From: Pelargonium tetragonum | Lineage: Eukaryota > Streptophyta > Magnoliopsida > Geraniales > Geraniaceae | Length of the DNA: 64,000 bases | NCBI GenBank assembly: GCA_036897445.1 | Contig: JAYMTL010000022.1 | Span: 111,231 to 175,230, forward strand | Direction: 5' to 3' | Shown: positions 36,305-47,503 of the stretch, piece after piece | Layout: every line of letters begins with the position of its first letter | Numbering within the stretch: the first letter of the stretch is position 1 | Made by a program: the position numbers and the translations under genes | Notes under the pieces: generated by a model | What the model was told of the DNA's origin: nothing | The model's input: the letters and a program-made list of their open reading frames with translations, nothing else | The model's database searches: none

Positions 36305-39300
36305 TAGATCCAAATAAAGCTTAAATATCTTTTTAATCCTTATGATAATACAGTTCCTAATTCAAAACTTTATCACGGGTGAGCAATTAATAAATGACTG
36401 TAGACGCTTATATCTAAGGTATCTCTGTACTATCAATATTCTGTATTATTACGTTAACCTTCCTCCGTTATTGTAGTCGCTTTGATATGGTGTTGTAATC
36501 CTGGTGGGGGATTTAAAGCATCAAAATATTTGTATAACTTAGAACCGTACCTTAGGCTACAAAGAAAATCCGTATTTTCCGAGTCAACCTAAATTTCTAG
36601 TTAAGTAAAACAATATCTATCAAGACATGAATTGATCCAAGTTTTAATTTGTTTTAAAGGCACCTAAAGACCTCTAAAAATTTTCCTTTTACCAAGGGCA
36701 TTGTGTAGTAACCCCTTCTCTTGCTTGCTTATATGCCTCCCTAAGGAATCCTCTGAAAACTGAGATAAGTAACCCATTACTGCTGTACGCTGTATGTCCC
36801 CTAGAATTAGAAAAATGGAAAGATAATCAATTGCCCTGAATGAAAAGAATAAAGGAAAAACCCCTAAAATAAAAAATTTAATACAGCTTTTAAGGGCTTG
36901 TAGGGGAATCCTCGCTAAATGGAGGATTCTGAGCCTCTGCTAAATATCGCAGAATAATTCAAGAACCTATTCTATCCTCACAGCAACATGGGACCACTCA
37001 ATTTTTGTACGGACTTCTTTTAGCCCCTACAAATCCGATTTATTACTCAAGGTTATTCTTGGATCTCCTGAGACTTGGGGTATACCCGTTTATGTTTATA
37101 TAATCCAGCCGGCGAATATCGAGTACACTGAGTAATTGCGCACTCTACGGCACAGGTTTTTATACCCCGAGATTTCATATTAAGTGCTTTGGGGGAGAAA
37201 CAGTAAACTAATTCTTAGACGAAAACGTTTAAAACAAATCACCGACCAATCGCATTGCACGAGAAGCTTTCAGACAGTAACTTTGAGCGCCTCCCCTCAG
37301 TGAATTTCCCTTCTTAGTCTTCCCAAAGTGGATTATAACCTATGGCATTTCTTATCAAATTGCTTCGTTTTACTACTCTTCTTGCAATTCCTCCGAATAA
37401 GATTTTTTTACTACACGGGCGCTGTCTAGGCGTTAGAATTTGCAAATTTTCTAGTTTGCGCCTTATAAATCCTAAATCTTAAAGCACAGGTTGTAATCTA
37501 CGCGTAAGACTTGATTCTACGGGGCTCCTTTTTCTATTTCTATATAATGTGGTAATTAGAGTCCTGTTTCTCGGAATAAAAGACTCATAAGAGCCCCTGG
37601 ATTTACTTTACAGATTACAGAGTAGTCTAAAATTTACTTACTATTAAAAAAGAGAAGGGGTAGCTCTATTGGTTTTGGTCAGTTCCTGCGGAAAGGTTCC
37701 GAAACCTGGAGTATTATGTTTCTGTACACAGATAAACAGGTTATCCCAACTCTACAAACAAGATTAAGGAACCCCTGTTCTACTAAATTTCTATATTAAA
37801 CGCGATAAAAGTGCGTATGAGAATTAGCTTCCCTTAAAATAGAATTGAACCCCTAGTAAGAAAAGCAAAAAACCTTCCTTTTATTTAACAAGAAACTCTA
37901 AGATTTTTGTTATCCTCTATTGTAGAAAATAAGTTAACATTTTGTAGAGTAGAATATATTTAAGTCTCGGCGCCCTTTACTCCGTTTATAGTCATTTTTA
38001 TATCCCTTTCCGGGCTTATTATTAAACTTGTGGGACTTTTTAGGTTTGGGCAAGGGGATATTTTATAGAAATTACGCGTCCTTTTTATAGAAATGAGTGC
38101 CTGAAAATTGATAGCATACTTAATGGGTATTCCTTTCACGCAAGGTTTACGGGGAATTTACCATGGAGCTTTAGTTGCTAGGGAGTTTTACACTACCCTA
38201 AAAATTTTTTACCCTTTTAGATACTTTTCGGAGAAGTTCTACTTTTAATATTAATAAGGGTTTCGCGCGGTTCTTAAAAGGAAGAGTTGGGGATTAAAAG
38301 GTATCTCTTTGACGATATTTAGTTACGAAGAAACGAAGGAAGATTCAAGTCAAAATTGGGGATACATCACATGCTTTTGTTAATTATAATAAGACTATAA
38401 ACTATTACTTAGAATAGGGCAGGGGTTTTTTTAGTATAATAGGACTTGGGCCCACGTACATAGATCTCAATAAAGGGTGTTACATATATTCAAGGAAAAA
38501 GCTAAACATTCCGAATTCAAACGCAAAATCCAAGAAGAGGGGAGCAAAAACGGTTAACAAAACAAAGTGAAATCCTATTTGAAAGGATATCGGGATATAT
38601 TACTAGATCCTCTCTTACCTTAAGATTCTATTTTTATTCGTTTAAAATTTAAACCAGGTAACCCAACAAATCCCTCGAAGACACCTTGTGCTTAAAAAAA
38701 GAATGCTCCCTTTAGAGTCTTTGCTAACCCATAACTGGATACCCTGAAACTACGGATTCTATAATATAAAGTACGAAAAAGCAAAAGATTAAAATGGTTT
38801 ATACTATTAAAAACCCAGTAATGAGGCTTGATGTAGCTGACCAACTCCTCAGTTCTGCGCTTTTACCCCGGAATTTTAAGATTTTTATATTATTTCTTTT
38901 TCTATTTATATTATAAAAGTTAAGTTTCTGTATTTAATTAAAAGTCTTAAGAACTCTCTGACAAGACTTTAATTATTAATACGGATTTATACTAGAATAA
39001 TTTTTGATCGCAAGTTTGCAAAAAGGGGGCCCATATGTTTTAGTAAGAGGGGCGTTATGTATATCTGGTATGCCCCTTATATTTAAATAGCTGGGTATTA
39101 TAACAAATCAAAAATCTTGTATACTCTTAGAGGGGCCTTCTCAGTAGAGGACTTCTGTACTTGAAAGGTTGGAAAATTCAACAATTACTATTATATCTGT
39201 GTATTACCTACTAAGACTGCGGGGACCCTACTAGTCTAGTCTCAGGTGCATTCGGTTCTACGATCTAAAAAAATTCCTCATAAATAAACTAACTTCCGCC

Positions 39301-41949
39301 TTAACAACCCTAAACAAGGGGTTTACGTTTGAAAAGTACTAATTTACTGCTAGTAAGCAGCCACAAAGACTATAGGTATTCGAAAGTATATCTCTAAAAA
39401 GGGGGATCCCGTGTATCATATCCTCATTTGCGCGGTTACATTCCGGTAAAAAGCTTTCTCTAAAAGATTCTGTAAGCACTGACCGGATCCTAATCGTTTT
39501 CTAACCGTGTATATTCCTTACTCTAGATACTTGTAAAGGATATTACATTCTTATATATTTCTGGTACCCCGGGGTGGATGCTATCTTTTTCTATTTAGGA
39601 CAATTAAATGATACGGGGAGCTCCGTGGATAGAATTTTTTTTCTGAAAGGTTTGGGTTTGATACTACGAAATACTATAAAGACTCTAAAAGATCCACAGA
39701 ACATCATTAGCTGAAAGAGTTCCTTTTTATTTACGAAGGAGATCCTTTGCGTAAATGTTTTGACTTTTTATATTAAGTTAATTCTATTTATTAAGCACCG
39801 GATTTCCTGGATATAGTGACGCGAGTTACCCCTGTTAGTATGTTGCTTGTATCTAGGGAATCCCCAGTACCCCCTTCGATAGGAAATTCTTCCTTTTGCG
39901 TTGGAACAAAGTTTAAGATTGTGTAGATTCAAGCCCAGGTTAAACCCTTGGTGATGCATCTTATTTTAGGACTCTACATTATATATATATAATATAAAAG
40001 CAAACCCGGAAAGAAATTAAGTAATATAATCCAGAATGTCTTACATTTCTCGAGGAATACCTATACAAGACTCTCGGGTAGGAATACGGGTACAATGCCT
40101 TTTTGTTTAAAACCTTGTACATTTTTGTAAAATCTACAAATAAAAAAGAAACTTAGAAAAAAGGAACCTAAAAACTAACTTAAACTAGATATCTTGATAA
40201 ATTCCACTGTAGAAAAAGGGGTGCCCCATTGGTAGCATCCATTATAAATTAAACACTCATTACTGAATTTAGGGACATCTTATAGAGGAAGTCTCGTAGG
40301 GCATGCCCTTCATAGAGTTTTCTTACACAGCATATCCTCTTTACCGGTCAGAGGATATAAAAAAATCGTTAAGTACTTTTAAGGTTTCGTTATACGCATC
40401 AGAAACGTACATTTGAAACTCGTATGACTTACTTATAACTAATTACTAAGTATTTAAGTAGGCTATAACTCCCTCTTTAAATAATTTGGGATACTGATTT
40501 CTAAATCAGCTTTCCTATGCATAAGACTGCTTGCTCCGCGGGTATAATCCTTATATGTTAGAAAAATTCTTACTATTAGGACTTCCCTAGGATCCATTAG
40601 AAAGAAAAGAAGTCCTCACGCTAAGTCCTATTTAGCAAAAAACTTAGCTGTTCCTTATTCTTTCTGGTACAGGCTTCCTTTTCTACATACTTGAGTGTCC
40701 CATTAACCATAAATTGCTTCCTTATTTATTATAGATTATATTATATAATAGTGCTTAAAAAGGACTACTAGTTTTATAAAAACCCGAGAAATTTTATATA
40801 GAAATACAAGTCGTGATTTAAACTAAATTCTAACACCCCGAGGTAAGTCCAAGCTGGAAAGGGGGTTTACGATACTGTGGCAGGAACTTGCAAAAAGTTT
40901 AAAGGGTTAAGTCTATTGCGAGTCCGGATTAAGGAATATAATTAGCTTAAACTTATGCAATTAAGGCCAAACTCTGTCTAGGGAGTCCTAAACTTAAGGT
41001 ATTTTTAACCTTCCCAAAAAAGATATGTAAGGAGAGCAAAGTTTCAAATCAAATCCGTATCTCCGAATAAAGAAAATCTTAAAATAAAAAGTATTCTACA
41101 GGAGATTGAGGAACTAGTTTGAAAAACACTTAGAACTGAACCAGGAATAGAAGTCGAAAAGAAACAAGCTTCGTGTAAAGGATTCCCTTAGCTTGATCAC
41201 CTTGTCAAATAAATTATGCCTTATAAAATTCTAATGTTCGGTTATAAAAACGAGTTTGAATTCTTGATTTTTCTACCCAGTAAAAGGCGGAATATAGTAT
41301 TAATCCCTAGCGTGTCCTTGTAATGTAAAGTAATTTAGTTAGGAGATACCAAAAGAGCAACTCAGGCTTCACTACTGACGAGAGGCCTCTAATTTCTTTT
41401 AGCTTTCGGTTAGATCTTTGTCTCTGGGTATGCTCGATAGTTTATGCATTTATTAAGAGCCCCCTTTTTCATATTTACGGAAAAGCAAATTCCGTAGGAG
41501 CTGTCAAAAGAATTCTACTTATCCTACCTACAAGGATTACCACACAGTTTGGACTGAAAAGTTTCAATTCTGGTATTATACTAAATAGATTGCCTTAAAA
41601 ATCTTAAATAGAATAAAGACTCTATGTAAATGAAATCAGATTATCCATTAAGATAGTCTTGAGCAAAAGCAGGGTTCGGCAGGAATATTTAGTTTAAAGT
41701 CTTCTCCTTAGGGTTTTCTGTAACGAAAATAAGCAGTCCTATTAGCCTCTCAGGTTTGTTATATACCAAGTAAAGGATTTGGTTCTTAAGTTAAGGTAGG
41801 AATTGCTGTTAGTATAACGAACCCCCTCTTCTTTTTTGCGTATTTCTATCTATCACTAAGGATTAATATTATATAATTGCCAGTAATTATAAGGTCTTGT
41901 CAATTTGTAAGTCTTTTTATTATGAGTCTAGCAATTCAAAAACCATGGG

Positions 41950-41974
41950 CTCCGTTACTATTATAGTAACGGAG
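41950..41974. repeat. Perfect hairpin, 11-bp stem with 3-nt loop
   Basis: The arms CTCCGTTACTA and TAGTAACGGAG are exact complements separated by TTA. No T-run follows directly, so it is not a textbook intrinsic terminator. In organellar DNA such a stem could act as a transcript 3'-end or processing signal, but there is no adjacent gene. Confidence 0.9.
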
Positions 41975-43238
41975 TAACAACTTTTGTATTCGTACCAGGG
42001 TAATGCCTAATTCAGAATTCTTAACCAATTAGGGTCAGCAAGAATTCAAAAAGTTTCGGTCGGGTTGCCCCTCCATATAAATGAAACTTAGAAACGCTTT
42101 CAAAGTATAGAGAAGAAAAACTCGAGATCCAGGAGGAAGTGCTCTAATTTATAAGAATTCGCGGATAAAAAGGGTTCTTATATAATCTTTCCCAGCGTTT
42201 CCTCTGACCTGTGACTAGAGTAAGAACGAGTGTGAGAAAGGGAAATATTCTAAGGGATCCTGTAACATGTAGTCTTTTCCTGAACGGAGTTTTTGAGTTT
42301 ATATTATAATTAGAAGAACCACAAGAAACAAAACTTAACCGGAAACACTATAATGAAATTACTTGTACGAAAGAGTAAGAATTAACCAACCAAAAAAAAG
42401 GCACTATCCGTCTACAAAAGAAGCGGTTGTTACCCTTTCTTCCCTTGAAAAAAGCCCCGCAAGCAAGAATCCAAATGCGCTAGCCAAGAGATCTCCATGA
42501 ATTGAGTTCTTGAGTTGAGGCTAACTGTGAAAAGTTTCTTTCTTTTAAGAGACATATTTCTGATACAGGATTGACCGCTTCCTATAAGCTATAGGAGATT
42601 CCTGTAAGTGTGTACTGAAATTCTAAGTTGTTAAAAGGAGAACTAATTATATAAAATGAGAATCGAGAGTTTAAATCTTTCATTTCTGTTCTTTATTTAA
42701 AAGTAAGTAATTTAAAAATGAGTAGAGTCATGAATAACAAACAAGTAAGATGGAGGCAGAACAGAACTCAACCTTTTACTACTAAGAATAATTAAACCTC
42801 TTCACAAGAGTACAATACAAAAGCAAAAGAAGGAGAGCTCAAAAAGTGTAGCCGCTCTATCGGGACTCCTTACTTATAAGCCGGCCAAAGTCGAACCTAG
42901 AAAAAAGTAACGGGATCTCAATAAGGGGCTCTTATAGAATTTCTTTCTGACCTTTCTCTATTAAAGCTGCGGTGTGATCTAGGAAATCCAATAAGCTATT
43001 TGACAACCTAAACACAAAATACAAGATCCTTATAACTATGGCTAGGGGAGGAGCTTATCTAGGGGTCCCTTTTTATTACTATTGCGAAACTTTAACAGTT
43101 CTAAAAAGTGGGCCACTCTCTTAAAGCTTAAAGACAGGTCAGGGAAAATAGTATTGCTTTAAAGAGCAGCATTTTTGTAGTATTCTGAAAGAGCGAGATA
43201 AACAACATGTTCGAGAAAATAAAGGTACCTTACTTTCA

Positions 43239-43315
43239 AAACTTCAAAAGGACTCGAACCTACGCCTCTGGGCTGTATTCAACCCGCGTGTAATATCGAT
43301 TTACAAGACAACAAC
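43239..43315 (-). pseudogene. tRNA-like relic, possibly trnW-like
   Basis: The minus strand contains CGTAGGTTCGAGTCC, a good T-arm, preceded by ACGCGGGT and a CCC that would form an anticodon stem. The order and spacing (ACGCGGGT ... CCC ... CGTAGGTTC) recall the plastid-like trnW(CCA) found in plant mitochondria, allowing one small deletion and one insertion. The anticodon loop does not read CCA, and the acceptor ends do not pair. A possible D-stem (GTAA with TTAC) is present. I consider it a relic of some tRNA; naming it is tentative. Confidence 0.3.
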
Positions 43316-44719
43316 TCCGGGTAGCCTCTATCTAATATCTTTACTAAGTTACTAACTTTCGCAGACCTAAGATACTGGATTCTTCGACTACGTAAATATT
43401 AAGCTCTAAAAAGCATATCTTTCAGCTTTTTTCAGGGGCTCCCTGTACTCGAAAACAACCAAAGCACTTTTAGGGGTTTTTGGCGTTTCTATCTTGTGTA
43501 TGCGTATTTATAGCACAGAGGCTTACTAGTTTTGGACAGATTTTAGAAAAGAAAAGTTATTGCTACATATATCACTAATAAAAAAAGGGTCCCTGAAAAA
43601 GGAAGCTCTGGCAGTTACTGGGCTATTAGGGTCTTATTTTTAAGAATATTATATTATAGAAGGCTGCACTTATTTACAGGGGTGGGGATAGGAGCTCCCT
43701 CTAGGTTAACGAGTAAGAATATTAGATCCTGCTTAGAGATTAAATCCCAAAAATAATAGCCAAAGGCTTTGGCCAATCCACGGTAGCTAAGCCACATGAC
43801 GTACGATTCATTTCTTTATTTTACCAGAGATCCTAATTTAAATAGCTTATCGTCCAAAAGGAAAGAAATTTAATTAAAAGTCTTTTTATGAGTACTTAAT
43901 CCGCAAAGCAGAGATACCATATACAATAGGAGAGACTTCTTATAGATCCAATTATGTACAGATTTAAGAGCAATCTCATATTCCAGTTCCAGAATGCTTC
44001 AAAAAAACCAAAAGCTTCAAAGGGCACTGGGGCTATCAATTGTATCCGTAGCTCTCCTATTTGTTATTTTATAATTAATGATATAAGAAAAGTTTGTTTA
44101 GTGGGGTTTTAGCCAGGATTATAAAACTACTGTAATGTAAAGCATCCTTTGAATCGACGACCTTCACGACAAAAGTTCACTAAAAAGGAATTTCATAACC
44201 AGTATAGCCCCCCTCTTTATTATACGTTCAAAGTTACTCTAATATCCTAAGCTCCTTTAGTAATAGAATAGTAAGTAAGCGAGGTCCCTCTTACTTAGAT
44301 AGGGTCTATTATATATATAAAAGTATAAAGAGCCCCGTCGTGTACAAGTAAGAATATTTAATTAACAACTTTCAATCTAGAAAGAATGAACAATTTTTAT
44401 GTTTGGTTAAAGAAAAGATAGGGTTTAGTAAAAAGACTTTATACTTTAGTTACACAAGAATTGAACGGAGTCGGAGAGCCGCGATTCCTTTTTTGCCACT
44501 CAGAAAATCTAGAAAAACCGGATACGGATATATATGGTACAACCTGCTGAAGTATTCTTAATTATAAAGTAATTAGACTCAAAGTCTTGTGAACTTTTAA
44601 GAGAGACTTTGTTCTCACTTCCATACAATAATTGAAAAACTCCTAACAAAGGCTAAAAGAACTTATTAATAAAGTAAAATTTTTCTTTTTTTTGTAGCAG
44701 TTGGCCCCCTAATAACCTA

Positions 44720-44751
44720 ATAACAGGGATTTCTTACTAAGTCCCTGTTAT
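44720..44751. repeat. Hairpin, 10-bp perfect stem with 12-nt loop
   Basis: ATAACAGGGA (44720-44729) and TCCCTGTTAT (44742-44751) are exact complements. There is a related AATAACC phrase just upstream. No gene is adjacent. Confidence 0.85.
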
Positions 44752-47121
44752 CCGTGCTTTTAAATATTCTATTTTCTATAATAGGGGATTTCTAACTTGC
44801 TTTGATTGTAATAGGCGCACTAAGGTTATAAGATAGAGTCCCTTTTTTTTACAGCCTCTGCTTCTTTAGCCAGTAAAAGATAAGCCCGGATAACGCGTTT
44901 GGAATAAGAGTAAGATGCAAAAACTCCTTTACTTCGGGAAGTCTACACGGTAAAAATAAACCATAGGAGCTCCCAAGATTAATAGCGTAGGAGTGCGTTG
45001 CGTTCCTTAGTTCTTCCTTGAGTAGAGTTAAAATTTGCTTTTGGTTATGGTCATTCAAATTTCTATTTATAATCGACAGGATTTTACAGGATACGGCCTG
45101 CTAGTTTAGGCATTCCTTTTTAAATAAATTTAGTTTACTCTTGGTTTGGGATGGGACTGGTTCAAATTAGACTTCCTAGTTAACAATTTAGTTTAGTCTA
45201 TCAAGTCTTGTAAGGGTCCTCTTTTATGTTATCCATCCCTGCCCTACGTTTAGGGGAAGCTCCTACTATAAAATTTACTAAAATTACAATCTGTATTAAT
45301 TTAACTCTTGTTCTGCCTAATGGAACTAAAGCTCTCTCTCTTTTTTAGAAGCTCACATTTATGAATCTCTTGATTTGAATTTCCCGATAGAGTTCTCTTT
45401 AGTTAACTGAAAAATTTTTAAGTACGGGGCAAGGGAGTGAATCTATTCTTTTTAATTCTTTTATTATCTGAAAATGCGTAGACTTTTATTACAAATAAGC
45501 TAAGCATGAAACTTTTTTTTACATTAAGAGTGATTTTTCGTAGAGTTAGGTACAGAAGTGATAAGTATTACATCGGGGACATAGATTTTTTTAGTGAAGA
45601 AACTATCAATACGTACGGGAGAAGTTTTGTCTATATTTTACTTGCTTTAATCTAATAGGGAATCCTGCTTTTCGAATCTAGAGTATTCTTCCTGGTATCC
45701 TTTAGAAGCACAGCCTGGGGCTGCCCTAATCCCAGAAATTACAACTAAAAAAATGAACTGGATCTAATTATCTTACTTTAGTTCCTAGAATTCTATTCAT
45801 TAGAATAAGATATAACAGGCCTGACATTCTCTCGATATCCAATAAAAATGAAAACCATATTATGAATTTGCTATCCTATTTTGTTATAAACAATTGATTT
45901 GAGGCCGTTCCTAATAGATTCCGTTTTGTTTTCTACTGCTTTTTATTACGGGAAAAGGGAATCTTGGTATAATACTATTAAAGAATATAAAAATTTTTAT
46001 TTGTAAACAAGGGATTGTATCCATAAACCCGTACAATCTAGCACTTGAGCAAAAGGGGGAGGTTTTAACACTAGATTTTCAGTGACTTTATAATTTATAG
46101 TATTGTAGTATGTCAAAACCCCCGCGTTTAGAATTTACCCTAAAATCTTACTTAAAAAGGCCCCTTGAGTTGTCAGGATTCCCCTTATTTTTTTAAGGAT
46201 CCGTTTCAAGTAACCCCTATTATATATTAGAGTGAATGAATTACCTAGTAGAGACGAAGCCCTTTTACCTTGCGCACTTGCTAGAGTTATGATAAAATGC
46301 ATAAGTTTGAAAACCCCTCCTCCTTGGATTGTGATTGTTTGAATGACGGACTTTTCGTGTTTTCAAAAGCTGAAACCCCAAACCAAGGGCAAGTTAATTA
46401 GTCTCTTTAACTTTAAATCAGAAAAATACGAAACCTTTATGCATAGTCTGAAAAGCTAGCTACTCGTGAATTCTGGAAATAAATAGAAAAAAAGCTTCAA
46501 TTAGCTAATCTTCAGCTCTTAATTCCTATACATAAGCTAGATTTCCTGGATTTATTGGTAGAGCACAAAAAGCTTTTTTATAGTACTGCCTAAAATCCGG
46601 GATACCCTGTAAAAGAGTAGTAAAGCCCCAGAATCAAATTAAGAAAAGAATTAACAGTTCTGTATAAAGAGAACTCGAGCGCCCCGTTAAAACAGGTATC
46701 TTAATTAATAAGTAAATATTTTCAGAAAAGTGAAATCCCAGTAAAACAACGTCGAAGTCTTTATACTATATAAAGAGTCCTTTTTGACTAAAGTTTCTAA
46801 ATCCGAAGTTCATAATTAAAGTATCCAAAGTTTTCGCGGGTTATCCTCCCAGATTTATAAGAAAAGCAAGCTTAGATAAAACTTGACCCTAGTTCTATAA
46901 CTAATTATATAGGAGCTAACTTCAGAAAGAAAATTCCCCGAAACTTTAAGAGTTCTAGCCCCCCCTTGTTTTAGATTTGTAACTTATAAGTAGTTTTTCG
47001 GAATACTCTCCTTTTTAAGTTCTTACCTGCCTTATAGAAGAGAGACAAGCTAAATCTCATAACTAAGAATGCGCTATTCTTCTATTAAGTTAAGTTTAAA
47101 ATCTTCCTTTTGTTCAAACAA

Positions 47122-47139
47122 CTTTCGAAATTTCGAAAG
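47122..47139. repeat. Perfect 18-bp palindrome abutting a GC core
   Basis: CTTTCGAAATTTCGAAAG is self-complementary. It runs directly into an AAGGGGGTCCCTT near-palindrome (47137-47149), so two symmetric elements overlap by three bases. Confidence 0.85.
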
Positions 47140-47424
47140 GGGGTCCCTTATTTATATATTATATAGCTAGGCTTTCTTTTTCACCCCTATCGCGAAAGGT
47201 CTACCAACAATCAAGCAGTGCTAATTCTAAATCTTAAGTATAATCCTATGTTAATGCACACTACCCCGAAATCTCATAGGAAGAAATAAAGAAACGTTGT
47301 AAAATACAGGACGCGCCCCTTTTTAGTACATATATAGGTAATTAAAATGCGGTATCTAAAATAAAAGCAGCCTTTCATTCTAGCAGCCCTATTATTACTT
47401 TTCAAAAGTACGTCAATAATTAAT

Positions 47425-47503
47425 CCACTCATACGGGACTTGAACCCTTGAGTTGTGCTTAGATTTACCCGTGTTGTAGAGTAAGCCGGTTAACTACCCC
47501 GGG
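47425..47503 (-). pseudogene. tRNA-like relic
   Basis: The minus strand has AAGGGTTCAAGTCCCGT, in which four of five T-stem pairs can form, and begins with CGGGGTAG, resembling the start of a mitochondrial initiator-methionine tRNA. The stretch between is about five bases too long and the D- and anticodon stems do not pair well. The ends do not form an acceptor stem. This is probably a degenerate tRNA, with trnfM or trnY as possible sources. Confidence 0.25.

Larger units (their letters stand above)
28131..41949. other. Gene-less sequence, little skew, many GC-cored palindromes
   Basis: No gene can be supported over nearly 14 kb. The longest frame in the whole window, 103 codons at 30,227-30,538 (plus), encodes a basic, aromatic-rich peptide without a recognisable motif; its length is within chance. 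Short GC cores are frequent (GGGCCC at 38448-38453 and 39027-39032, GGGATCCC at 39403-39410). A tRNA-like phrase with a possible UCC-type anticodon arm and a GGTTCAAAT T-loop lies near 34,535-34,610 (plus) but is too weak to name. Confidence 0.5.
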
